From: Acidobacteria bacterium Ga0077551
GTDB lineage: Bacteria; Pseudomonadota; Alphaproteobacteria; Caulobacterales; Hyphomonadaceae
Direction of reading: 5' to 3'
DNA: 64,000 nucleotides
NCBI GenBank assembly: GCA_001464545.1
Contig: LNFC01000021.1
Location: forward strand, 62,001 to 126,000
This document shows positions 51,275 to 59,070 of the stretch, piece by piece. The notes under the pieces are model-generated. The model was given only the letters and a program-made list of their open reading frames with translations, made no database searches and was not told the DNA's origin. Position 1 is the stretch's first letter. Each line of letters opens with the position of its first letter. Both the position numbers and the translations under genes were made by a program.

Positions 51275-51664
51275 GACAGCGACTCACCTAAGGGAAATGT
51301 ATTCCACCGGGTCTAACCCCGGGGCGTTAGCGCTTCAAGAATCCTGATGAGACGGGTGATGAAGAATCGGGCAGTCGCGGGAAACACTCCCGGCCGTTTG
51401 CGTCAACGGAACGCCGGGGCTTTCAGGCAGGATGCGGGGGCCGGAAATAGGTGGGCCCGCCGAACGGGGACATGTCCGGCGGGCCCTTCAGAATCTTCCG
51501 CAGGCTGGGTGGGGGGACGCACGCGGAAGCCTGAATTCTACAAATTTGGTCGTTGGACACCGATATCAACTCGGAAGTCCTGTAAAAAAAGTTAACGATT
51601 GTCCATGCGACGGCAGCCCGCACCGCGCAGTTTCAGGGATTACCCATACACGAAAACGGAGACT
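51275..51664. other. Intergenic region with a GC-rich palindrome
   Basis: 390 bases between two same-strand (minus) genes. It should hold the promoter of the glutamate dehydrogenase gene and the end of the AI-2E transcript. The visible structure is the palindrome at 51453-51486 and an AAAAAAA tract near 51584. No credible ORF was found; a 66-codon frame on the minus strand looks like chance. Confidence 0.5.
51453..51486. repeat. 10-bp perfect GC-rich inverted repeat
   Basis: GGGCCCGCCG (51453-51462) and CGGCGGGCCC (51477-51486) enclose 14 bases. On the minus strand it follows the AI-2E gene by about 180 bases and could be its terminator, but no T run follows on either strand. Confidence 0.5.
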
Positions 51665-52774
51665 TCAAATAGTGCTTCCTGCAGTCGCACCCTCGACGAG
51701 TTGCGCGCCCTTCCCTTTAGGGTTGCCATCTGCCGACAAAAGGATCGCGATCCAGCGCGTACTGTCGGACTGGGCGAACAGGATCATCATCAGCACGGTC
51801 AACGGCGCCGAGAGGAACATACCCGGGATTCCCCAGATAACACCCCAGATGGCAAGGGCGAGGAGGACGACCAGTGCGGACAGGTTCAGAGAGTCGCCCA
51901 TCATCCGGGGCTGGATGAAATTCCCAATCGAAAATTGCCAGAAACTGACGATGCCGAAGACGATTGCGGAGTACACGTAGGAGTCCTGCGGCGCATCGCC
52001 GGGCACCCAGCCCGGAACCCCGGGCTGCACCAGTGCGAACAGGGGCGGCACCAGCGCGGCGGCGATCGAGCCGACGGTGGGAATGTAGTTGAGCACGAAG
52101 ATCAGCGCCGACAGGAAGAGTGCGTTCTGCACACCGAGGGCGAGCAGCGAGGCATAGCTGAGCAGGGTGATCAGGGCTGAGATCACGGTCTGGACCCAGA
52201 GATAGCGCTCGATGCCCACCCGCGCGTCGTTGCCGATGGTGCGGACCTGGTCGCGGCGTTCCGCGACGGGGAAGATGTTGTCGAGCTTGTGCGTCCATCC
52301 GGCCTGGGCGGAGAACAGGAAGGCGACATAGATCAGGATCAGCATCAGGTCGCCGGACAGGCCGCTGACCGAATTGGCGATGGTGGCGAAGAGCTGTTCA
52401 CCGCGCTCGTTGAACAGGAGCTGTGTCAGGGTTGGCGAATCGAACATGCCGAAGACGCGGTAGGCGTCGGAAATCAGCTGGTTGATCTTGGTTTCGTATT
52501 CGTCCGCATGGCGCCCGAACTCCCCAACTCCGTTGGCCATCAACGCAATGAAGCCGACAAAACCACCGGTGACCAACAGGATCGCAATCAGGCGGGCAAT
52601 CCGCAGGTTGATCGTCTTGCTGGCATTGTCGATGGCGGTGGCAAAGCCTTCGATGATCAGGAACAGGAACACGGCCATGGCGAAGGTCGCGAGGATTTCG
52701 CGGCCGAAGTAGAGGATGGCGAGGATGACGCCTGTTGCGATGATCCAGGTGCCAACCTTGGCTGAACGGTCCAT
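51665..52774 (-). CDS. AI-2E family transporter
   Basis: A 369-residue membrane protein of the AI-2E/PerM family with about eight TM helices: two N-terminal hairpins (about 10-30 and 60-85), a large extramembrane region (about 90-150), and a C-terminal bundle with the family block ALIFVLNYIPTVGSIAAALVPPLFALV and GNFIQPRMMGDSLNLSALVVLLALAIWGVIWGIPGMFLSAPLTV. Members include autoinducer exporters and Na+/H+ antiporters; the role here is not known. Divergent from the HerA-like ATPase, 142 bases apart. Confidence 0.93.
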   Translation of the reverse strand: MDRSAKVGTWIIATGVILAILYFGREILATFAMAVFLFLIIEGFATAIDNASKTINLRIARLIAILLVTGGFVGFIALMANGVGEFGRHADEYETKINQLISDAYRVFGMFDSPTLTQLLFNERGEQLFATIANSVSGLSGDLMLILIYVAFLFSAQAGWTHKLDNIFPVAERRDQVRTIGNDARVGIERYLWVQTVISALITLLSYASLLALGVQNALFLSALIFVLNYIPTVGSIAAALVPPLFALVQPGVPGWVPGDAPQDSYVYSAIVFGIVSFWQFSIGNFIQPRMMGDSLNLSALVVLLALAIWGVIWGIPGMFLSAPLTVLMMILFAQSDSTRWIAILLSADGNPKGKGAQLVEGATAGSTI

Positions 52775-52916
52775 GTGGGGGTATCTCCGGGAGCGAGCGG
52801 CGCAGGGTGGCGGCGCCCGCGCGCCGGGTCAAGCTGGGCGGCGCGGGTGATGCAGCTTGCCGAATCCGGCGAGATGGCTAGCCTGTGGGTCAGAAATTCA
52901 GAATGAAGGACGGCGG

Positions 52917-54440
52917 ATGAGTGACACGATTTTCCTGGGCGGTGCGGATGCCAACGGCACTGGCCATCCCGATGCAGCCCAGTCGCTGATCCTGAAAGTG
53001 GCCAACCGCCACGGGATCGTGGCGGGGGCGACCGGCACCGGCAAGACGGTGACCCTGCAGGTCATGGCGCAGGCCTTTTCCGACGCCGGCGTGCCGGTGT
53101 TCGCCGCCGACGTGAAAGGCGACCTCTCGGGCATCTGCATGCCCGGCAGCGAGACGCACAAGGCGCATGCGAACCTGACGGCGCGGGCGCAGCAGATCGG
53201 CATGGGCGAGCTGAAATACGTGGGCGCGCCGACGGTGTTCTGGGACGTGTTCGGCGAGACCGGCCATCCGATCCGCGCGACGATTTCCGAGATGGGCCCC
53301 CTGCTCCTGTCGCGCCTTATGGGGCTGACGGATGTGCAGGAAGGCGTGCTGAACATCGCCTTCCAGTATGCCGACGATAACGGCCTGCTGCTGCTCGACC
53401 TGAAAGACCTGCGCAAGCTGCTGGTCAGCCTGGGCGACGATACGCTGCGCACCGAGATCAGCCGCAAGTATGGCAACGTGGCGCCCGCGTCGCTGTCGGC
53501 GGTGCAGCGCGAACTGCTGGTGCTGGAGCGGGACGGGGCGGAGCGCTTCTTCGGCGAGCCGGCGCTGGAGCTGGCGGACCTGATGCGCACGACGCTGGAC
53601 GGGCGCGGCTATGTGAACATCCTCGACGCGCGCAAGCTGATCAATTCGCCGAAACTCTACTCTACGTTCCTGCTCTGGCTCTTGTCGGAACTGTTCGAGG
53701 AACTGCCCGAGATCGGCGACCCGGACAAACCGCGGCTCGTGTTCTTCTTTGACGAGGCGCACCTGTTGTTCTCCGATGCGCCGCCGGCGCTGCTGCAGAA
53801 GATCGAACAGGTGGTGCGCCTGATCCGCTCGAAGGGGGTGGGCGTGTATTTCGTCACGCAGAACCCGCGCGACTTGCCGGAATCCGTGATCGCGCAGCTC
53901 GGCAACCGGCTGCAGCATGCGCTGCGGGCCTATACGCCGACCGAGCAGAAGGCGGTGAAATCCGCCGCCTCGTCCTTCCGTCCGAACCCGGCCTTCAAGA
54001 CCGAGGCGGCAATCACCGAGATGGGCGTCGGCGAGGCGCTGGTCTCAACGCTGGAAGCCAAGGGCGCGCCGACGATGGTGCAGAAGACGCTGATCCGCCC
54101 GCCGTCTTCGCGGCTGGGGCCGGCGACCGATCCGGAGCGCGCCGAGGTGCAGAAGGTGAGCCCGGTCTTCGGCAAGTATGACAAGACCATCGACCGGGAG
54201 TCGGCTTACGAGATCCTGTCGAAGCGCGAGGAGATCGCCGCCAAGGAGGCCGAGAAGCTGGCCAAGCTCGAGGCCAAGGAGAAGGAAGCGGCGGCCAAGG
54301 CGAAAGCCAAGGGCAAGGCGCCGGCCCGCTCGCGCCGGATGACCACCACCGAACGCGCCGCGAACAATGCCGCCAGCACGGCCAGCCGCGAGATCACGCG
54401 CTACATATTGCGCGGCATTTTCGGGACGCGGAAACGGTGA
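52917..54440 (+). CDS. HerA-like ATPase (DUF853)
   Basis: A 507-residue P-loop ATPase of the DUF853/YjgR group related to HerA/FtsK DNA translocases. Walker A is AGATGTGKTVTLQ near residues 36-43. Walker B is RLVFFFDEAHLLF near 275, followed by VYFVTQNPRDLPESV, which provides the sensor/arginine region. The C-terminus is Lys/Ala-rich (KEAEKLAKLEAKEKEAAAKAK), then TTERAANNAAST. ATG 52917 (MSDTIFLGG) gives the family start. No NurA-type nuclease is adjacent, so a link to end resection is not supported. Its stop overlaps a small lipoprotein gene. Confidence 0.9.
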   Translation: MSDTIFLGGADANGTGHPDAAQSLILKVANRHGIVAGATGTGKTVTLQVMAQAFSDAGVPVFAADVKGDLSGICMPGSETHKAHANLTARAQQIGMGELKYVGAPTVFWDVFGETGHPIRATISEMGPLLLSRLMGLTDVQEGVLNIAFQYADDNGLLLLDLKDLRKLLVSLGDDTLRTEISRKYGNVAPASLSAVQRELLVLERDGAERFFGEPALELADLMRTTLDGRGYVNILDARKLINSPKLYSTFLLWLLSELFEELPEIGDPDKPRLVFFFDEAHLLFSDAPPALLQKIEQVVRLIRSKGVGVYFVTQNPRDLPESVIAQLGNRLQHALRAYTPTEQKAVKSAASSFRPNPAFKTEAAITEMGVGEALVSTLEAKGAPTMVQKTLIRPPSSRLGPATDPERAEVQKVSPVFGKYDKTIDRESAYEILSKREEIAAKEAEKLAKLEAKEKEAAAKAKAKGKAPARSRRMTTTERAANNAASTASREITRYILRGIFGTRKR

Positions 54441-54643
54441 TGCCCATGCGCATGCTCCTGTTGATCGCGGCCCTCGGCCTTTCGGCCTGCGCCACCGGCC
54501 CGTCCGAGAAGGACTGGACCAGCAATCCCGGCGCCCAGTCCTTCGCCACGGCCGCCTCGGCCTGCAGCCAGATCAGCTACAATATCGAGGCGAACTTCAC
54601 TGTCTGCATGGCGGGACGGGGCTGGGTGAAGGCGAAGGACTAG
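54440..54643 (+). CDS. Small lipoprotein, unknown
   Basis: A 67-residue predicted lipoprotein. The signal is MPMRMLLLIAALGLSAC with a canonical lipobox. The mature peptide of about 50 residues has two Cys (ASACSQ, TVCMAGRGW) likely to be paired. ATG 54440 overlaps the HerA-like stop by one base (TGATG), so it may be translated by re-initiation. ATGs at 54446-54455 could also serve. No family is recognised. Confidence 0.65.
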   Translation: MPMRMLLLIAALGLSACATGPSEKDWTSNPGAQSFATAASACSQISYNIEANFTVCMAGRGWVKAKD

Positions 54644-54738
54644 CGCCTCCCCCCGCGTAAGGAGTGGCGAAAACGCCGCGCGCCTCTTATAGTCAAGTCT
54701 GAGCCCCAATCAGACGAGCCAAAGGGAGGCCACGGCCC

Positions 54739-56169
54739 ATGAAAGAGTATCTCAAGTTCTACATCGACGGCGCCTGGGTTGACCCCGTGACGCCGCGCCG
54801 CCTCGAAGTCGAGAACCCGGCGACCGAGGAAAACTTCGCGGTCATCTCGCTCGGCTCGAAAGCCGATGCCGACAAGGCCGTCGCCGCCGCCAAGCGCGCC
54901 TTCGCGAGCTTCTCGCAGACCTCGGTCGAGTACCGCGCTGACCTGCTCGACAAGATCACCGCCGGTATCCAGAAGCGGATGCCGGAACTCGCTGTCGCCA
55001 TCTCCGAGGAGATGGGCGCGCCGATGTGGCTGGCCAACGCCGCGCAGGTTCCTGCCGGCATGGGCCACTTCGCAACGACTGCAGCGATCCTGCGTTCGTA
55101 CAAGTGGGAAGAGCTGAAAGGCACGACGATGCTGCGCAAGGAGCCGATCGGCGTTTGCGCGTTCATCACGCCCTGGAACTGGCCGCTGAACCAGATCGCC
55201 TGCAAGGTGGCGCCTGCCATCGCTGCCGGTTGCACCATGGTGCTGAAGCCGTCCGAGATCGCCCCGCTCGACGCGATGATCTTCGCCGAAATCCTGCATG
55301 AGGCCGGCGTGCCGAAAGGCGTGTTCAACCTCGTCAACGGTGACGGCCCGGGCGTCGGCTCGGTGCTCTCCTCGCACCCGGATGTCGACATGGTCAGCTT
55401 CACCGGTTCGACCCGCGCCGGCGTGCTCGTCGCGCAGGCAGCTGCCCCAACCGTCAAGCGCGTCGCGCAGGAACTCGGCGGCAAGAGCCCGAACATTGTT
55501 CTGCCTACGGCCGATCTGACGAAAGCCGTCTCCAGCGGCGTGATGGCGATGATGACCAACACCGGTCAGAGCTGCAACGCGCCGAGCCGCATGTTCGTGC
55601 AGAAAGACCAGCACGATGCGGCCCTCGCGATCGCCAAGGCAACCGCCGAGTCGGTGAAGGTGATGATGCCGGCAGAAGCTGCACCGGGCGCCATCGGCCC
55701 GATCTCCAACGGCAACCAGTACCAGAAGGTCCAGGACCTGATCCAGAAGGGCATCGAAGAGGGCGCAACCCTCGTCGCCGGTGGCCCGGGTCGCCCTGAA
55801 GGCTTCAACAAGGGCTACTTCGCCCGCCCGACCGTGTTCGGCAACGTCACCAACGACATGACCATCGCCCGCGAGGAAATCTTCGGGCCGGTGCTGTGCA
55901 TCCTGCCGTATGGCACGGTGGACGAAGCCGTGGAGATGGCCAACGACACGGTCTACGGCCTTGCCGGTTATGTTCAGGGTCCGGAGAAAGAGGCGAACGC
56001 GATCGCCAACCGCATCCGCGCCGGCCAGATCCAGGTCAACGGCGCACGTCCTGACTTCACCGCACCGTTCGGCGGCTACGGCCAGTCGGGCAACGGCCGT
56101 GAATGGGGCGAGCATGGCTTCGAGGAATTCCTCGAAGTGAAAGCCGTCATCGGCTACGCCGCCGCCTAA
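54739..56169 (+). CDS. Aldehyde dehydrogenase family protein
   Basis: A 476-residue NAD(P)-dependent aldehyde dehydrogenase. FITPWNWPLNQIACKVAPAIAAGCTMVLKPSE binds cofactor, SFTGSTRAG is the Rossmann turn, the general base Glu is in AQELGGKSPNIV, and the catalytic Cys is in TNTGQSCNAPSRMFV. EEIFGPVLCILPY and the FGGYGQSGNGREWGEHGFEEFLEVKAV end are typical. SD AGGGAGG precedes the ATG. The aldehyde substrate is not evident. Followed by a terminator, then a glutathione S-transferase gene. Confidence 0.95.
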   Translation: MKEYLKFYIDGAWVDPVTPRRLEVENPATEENFAVISLGSKADADKAVAAAKRAFASFSQTSVEYRADLLDKITAGIQKRMPELAVAISEEMGAPMWLANAAQVPAGMGHFATTAAILRSYKWEELKGTTMLRKEPIGVCAFITPWNWPLNQIACKVAPAIAAGCTMVLKPSEIAPLDAMIFAEILHEAGVPKGVFNLVNGDGPGVGSVLSSHPDVDMVSFTGSTRAGVLVAQAAAPTVKRVAQELGGKSPNIVLPTADLTKAVSSGVMAMMTNTGQSCNAPSRMFVQKDQHDAALAIAKATAESVKVMMPAEAAPGAIGPISNGNQYQKVQDLIQKGIEEGATLVAGGPGRPEGFNKGYFARPTVFGNVTNDMTIAREEIFGPVLCILPYGTVDEAVEMANDTVYGLAGYVQGPEKEANAIANRIRAGQIQVNGARPDFTAPFGGYGQSGNGREWGEHGFEEFLEVKAVIGYAAA

Positions 56170-56194
56170 GGCGGGCGTGCCATAGAAAGCATCC

Positions 56195-56228
56195 GAAGCG
56201 GCAGCCCCAAAGCTGCCGCTTCTTTTTT
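56195..56228 (+). terminator. Intrinsic terminator between aldehyde dehydrogenase and GST genes
   Basis: GAAGCGGCAGC pairs perfectly with GCTGCCGCTTC around a 6-base loop and is followed by TTTTTT. It lies only 24 bases before the GST start, so GST either depends on read-through or has a promoter inside this region. Confidence 0.92.
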
Positions 56229-56252
56229 ATCCGCACACAGAGGAAATGCCCC

Positions 56253-56867
56253 ATGGCCCTGAAGCTTCACCACCTCAACGCCTCGCGCTCGCAGCGCATC
56301 GTCTGGCTGCTGCTCGAACTCGGCGTCCCGCATGAGATCGTCCACCACAAGCGCAACGAGACCACGCGCCTCGCGCCGGCGGACCTGAAGAACATCCACC
56401 CGCTCGGCAAGTCGCCGCTGCTGGAGGATGGCAGCATCGTCATCGCCGAGACGGGCGCGATCACCGAATACCTGCTGGCAAAGCACGACACCGGGCACAA
56501 GCTTCACCCGAAACCGGACTCGGCGGATTTCCCGCGCTATCTCGAATGGGTCCACTCCGCCGAGGGCGCGGTGTTCCTGCCGGGCCTGCTGGCGCTCTAT
56601 ACCGGCATGGCCGGGATCACCGAAGGCCCGGTGGCGCAGATGATCGCCAACGAGCGGGACAAGGTGGCCGGGTACATCGAGGCGCATCTGTCGAAGCATG
56701 CCTATTTCGCGGGGGAGAATTTCTCGGCGGCGGACTGCCTGATGGGCTTCCAGATCGTGATGACCGATGCCCAGGGCGGGCTCGCGAACCGGCCGGCCAC
56801 CAAGGCCTGGCTCGACAAGGTGACGGCGCGCCCGGCCTACAAGGCGATGCTGGCGGTGGGCGTCTGA
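56253..56867 (+). CDS. Glutathione S-transferase family protein
   Basis: A 204-residue GST. The thioredoxin-like N-terminal domain reads LKLHHLNASRSQRIVWLLLELGVPHEIVHH, where the Ser in ASRSQR sits in the active-site position, followed by HPLGKSPLLEDGSIVIAETGAITEYLL, whose cis-Pro and ETG bind glutathione. The C-terminal helical domain (about 85-200) contains FSAADCLMGFQIVM. ATG 56253 has GAGGAA upstream. Immediately downstream of the aldehyde dehydrogenase terminator. Confidence 0.93.
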   Translation: MALKLHHLNASRSQRIVWLLLELGVPHEIVHHKRNETTRLAPADLKNIHPLGKSPLLEDGSIVIAETGAITEYLLAKHDTGHKLHPKPDSADFPRYLEWVHSAEGAVFLPGLLALYTGMAGITEGPVAQMIANERDKVAGYIEAHLSKHAYFAGENFSAADCLMGFQIVMTDAQGGLANRPATKAWLDKVTARPAYKAMLAVGV

Positions 56868-57075
56868 CCGCCGCCTGACGGAAAGCGGCCGGATTCCACT
56901 CCGTCCTGAAAACCAGACGCGGTCGCCGGGATCCTTTCCGTCACCGGCGCGTTGTAAGTCATGGACAGCGGGGCCTTTGCCTGGCGCTTCACAGAAAAGT
57001 GATCCCGTCTGTTGGCTGGCATTCAGCTTGCAGCGGGCACATGTTAGAGTGAGGATTGCTGAGGAGGCTGCCCTG

Positions 57076-57663
57076 ATGAAACGGCTGACATTCGCTGCTG
57101 CCCTTGCGGGCCTCGTGCTGCTCGGCGCCTGCGCCACGGCCACGCCCTACCAAGCGGCGTCGAACTCGGATCGCGGCTTTTCCGAACAGAAGATCGAAGA
57201 CAACCGCTTCCAGGTCCAGTTCGCGGGCAACTCGCTGACCGACCGCAAGACGGTCGAGACCTACCTGCTCTACCGCGCAGCCGAACTGACCAAGCAGAAC
57301 GGATTCGACCATTTCCGAGTGATTCGCCGGGACACCGATGCCAAGACGAGGCTGATCGGCTCTCCGTCTGCGTATGACCCTTTCTATGACAACTTCTTCC
57401 TGAGCTACCGGTATTTCGGCCCGCGCGGGGCCTACTTTCACGATCCTTACCGCCACTTTTATCCCGGGCCGCGGTACGCGTCGCGCTTCGGATATTATGA
57501 CCGTTTCTGGGGCGGCCCGGCGGACTACCGCGAGTCGACGAGCTATATCGCCTCGGCAGAGATCGTGATGGGCAAAGGTCCGAAACCGGACGATGTTGCC
57601 TTTTTCGATGCCGGCCAGGTGATCTTCAATCTCACCGGCTCGATCAAGACGCCCGAGGCCTGA
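57076..57663 (+). CDS. CC0125/CC1285 family lipoprotein
   Basis: A 195-residue predicted lipoprotein (MKRLTFAAALAGLVLLGAC, then ATATPYQ). ATG 57076 has GAGGAGG about 8 bases upstream; a longer frame lacks a signal. The mature part begins YQAASNSDRGFSEQKIEDNRFQVQFAGNSLTDRKTVETYLLYRAAELT, the pattern of the CC0125/CC1285 family of Caulobacter-related bacteria. A Tyr/Phe-rich region follows (FYDNFFLSYRYFGPRGAYFHDPYRHFYPG). Function unknown. Terminator downstream. Confidence 0.85.
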   Translation: MKRLTFAAALAGLVLLGACATATPYQAASNSDRGFSEQKIEDNRFQVQFAGNSLTDRKTVETYLLYRAAELTKQNGFDHFRVIRRDTDAKTRLIGSPSAYDPFYDNFFLSYRYFGPRGAYFHDPYRHFYPGPRYASRFGYYDRFWGGPADYRESTSYIASAEIVMGKGPKPDDVAFFDAGQVIFNLTGSIKTPEA

Positions 57664-57690
57664 GCGGTCCACCAGCCCGGATCTTTGAGA

Positions 57691-57719
57691 AAGCCCCGCG
57701 CGACCCGCCGGGCTTTTTC
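57691..57719 (+). terminator. Intrinsic terminator after lipoprotein gene
   Basis: AAGCCC (57691-57696) pairs with GGGCTT (57710-57715), continuing into a TTT run; inner C/G bases may extend the stem. Confidence 0.75.
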
Positions 57720-57794
57720 ATGCGCGCTATGTCCATTCGGCACTAGGCAAGCTGGCCGGGCGGGTCCAGAACGCCCCGTTCCCTTTCCTCCCGG

Positions 57795-59063
57795 ATGGCA
57801 CACCCCGTCATGGCCGACAGCGACAATGCGCCGACACAGCTGACCGCAGCGCCGAAAGGCCTGCGCAAGGCGGAGCTTGTCGCGATCGTCGCCGGGCTGA
57901 TGACGCTCAACGCGATGGCGATCGACATCATGCTGCCGGCGCTGTCGCAGATCGCGGCGGCGACCGGGCTGACGGCGGAAGGCGGCGCGGTGGACAACCG
58001 CCAGCAGCTGATCATCTTCGCCTATGTGCTGGGCTTCGGCGCGCCGCAGCTTGTCTGGGGGCCGGTGACGGACCGGTTCGGGCGCCGGGCGCCGCTGTTC
58101 ATCGGCTTGATCGGATACATCGCGGTCTCGCTGGCCTGCGTGCTGATCAATGACTTCTGGGTACTGCTCGGCGCGCGTTTCCTGCAGGGCGTGTTCTCGT
58201 CCGGCGCGCGGATCGTCGCCTCGGCGGTGATGCGCGACCTCTTCTCCGGCCGCGCGATGGCGAGCTTCATGTCGCTGGTAATGACGATCTTCATGATCGT
58301 GCCGATCGTCGCGCCGAGCCTTGGCCAAGTGATCCTGATGTTTGCGCCCTGGGAGGCGATTTTCATCTGGCTCGGCATCTGGGGCGCGGTGATGCTGGCC
58401 TGGACCTGGTTCCGCCTGCCGGAGACCCTGCCCGTCCCTGCCCGAAGGCCGCTGAACATGGCGAGCGCCTTCGGCGCCTACATGAGCGTGCTGCGTTCGA
58501 AGGTGAGCTTTGGCTACATGTGCGCGTCCGGCATCGTATTCGGCGCCCTTTTCGCCTTCATCGCCTCGTCCGAGCAGGTGTTCCGGCAGGTGTTCGACAA
58601 GGGTGATACGTTTGCCTATTGGTTCGCGGGGGTTGCCGGCGTGATGGCGATCGCAAACTTCACCAATTCGCGCCTCGTGGAAAAGGTCGGCATGCGGCGC
58701 ATCAGCCATACGGCGCTGATCGCGTTCACCACGATCTCGGCGGGGCTCGCGATCTCGACCATGATGTTCGGCGAGAATTTCGTGATCTTCTTCCCGCTGT
58801 TTGCGATCGCCTTTGGCTGTTTCGGACTGATAGGCTCGAACTTCTCGGCGCTGGCGATGGAGCCGCTGGGCAAGATTGCCGGCACCGCGTCGGCCGCTTA
58901 CGGCTTCGCGACGACGCTGGCCTCAGCCTTCATCGGCGCCTTCATCGGCTCGCAGTTCGACGGCTCGACCGTGCCGCTGATGCTCGGCTTTGCGGTGCTG
59001 GGCACGGTGTCCCTGATCATAGTGCTGATTACAGAAAAGGGCCGCCTGTTCAGCACGCGCTGA
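57795..59063 (+). CDS. MFS multidrug transporter, Bcr/CflA type
   Basis: A 422-residue major-facilitator exporter with twelve TM helices. The loop-2 motif is GAPQLVWGPVTDRFGRRAPLFIG and motif C-like RFLQGVFSSGARIVASAVMRDLFSGRAMASFMS is typical of drug/proton antiporters of the Bcr/CflA subfamily, as is NMASAFGAYMSVLRSKVSFGYM. Starts at ATG 57795 or five codons later. Convergent with the RimK fusion gene, 7 bases apart. The substrate is not known. Confidence 0.92.
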   Translation: MAHPVMADSDNAPTQLTAAPKGLRKAELVAIVAGLMTLNAMAIDIMLPALSQIAAATGLTAEGGAVDNRQQLIIFAYVLGFGAPQLVWGPVTDRFGRRAPLFIGLIGYIAVSLACVLINDFWVLLGARFLQGVFSSGARIVASAVMRDLFSGRAMASFMSLVMTIFMIVPIVAPSLGQVILMFAPWEAIFIWLGIWGAVMLAWTWFRLPETLPVPARRPLNMASAFGAYMSVLRSKVSFGYMCASGIVFGALFAFIASSEQVFRQVFDKGDTFAYWFAGVAGVMAIANFTNSRLVEKVGMRRISHTALIAFTTISAGLAISTMMFGENFVIFFPLFAIAFGCFGLIGSNFSALAMEPLGKIAGTASAAYGFATTLASAFIGAFIGSQFDGSTVPLMLGFAVLGTVSLIIVLITEKGRLFSTR

Positions 59064-59070
59064 CGCCAGC

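Noticed and set aside
46952-51316. A 1454-codon open frame on the plus strand opposite glutamate dehydrogenase
   Set aside because: It mirrors the whole gdhB gene; GC-rich codon bias keeps the antisense frame open. Composition is low-complexity Gly/Arg/Glu/Ala with no domain.
51423-51623. 66-codon minus-strand frame in the gap before glutamate dehydrogenase
   Set aside because: It runs through the GC-rich palindrome, lacks a clear ribosome site and has no recognisable feature.
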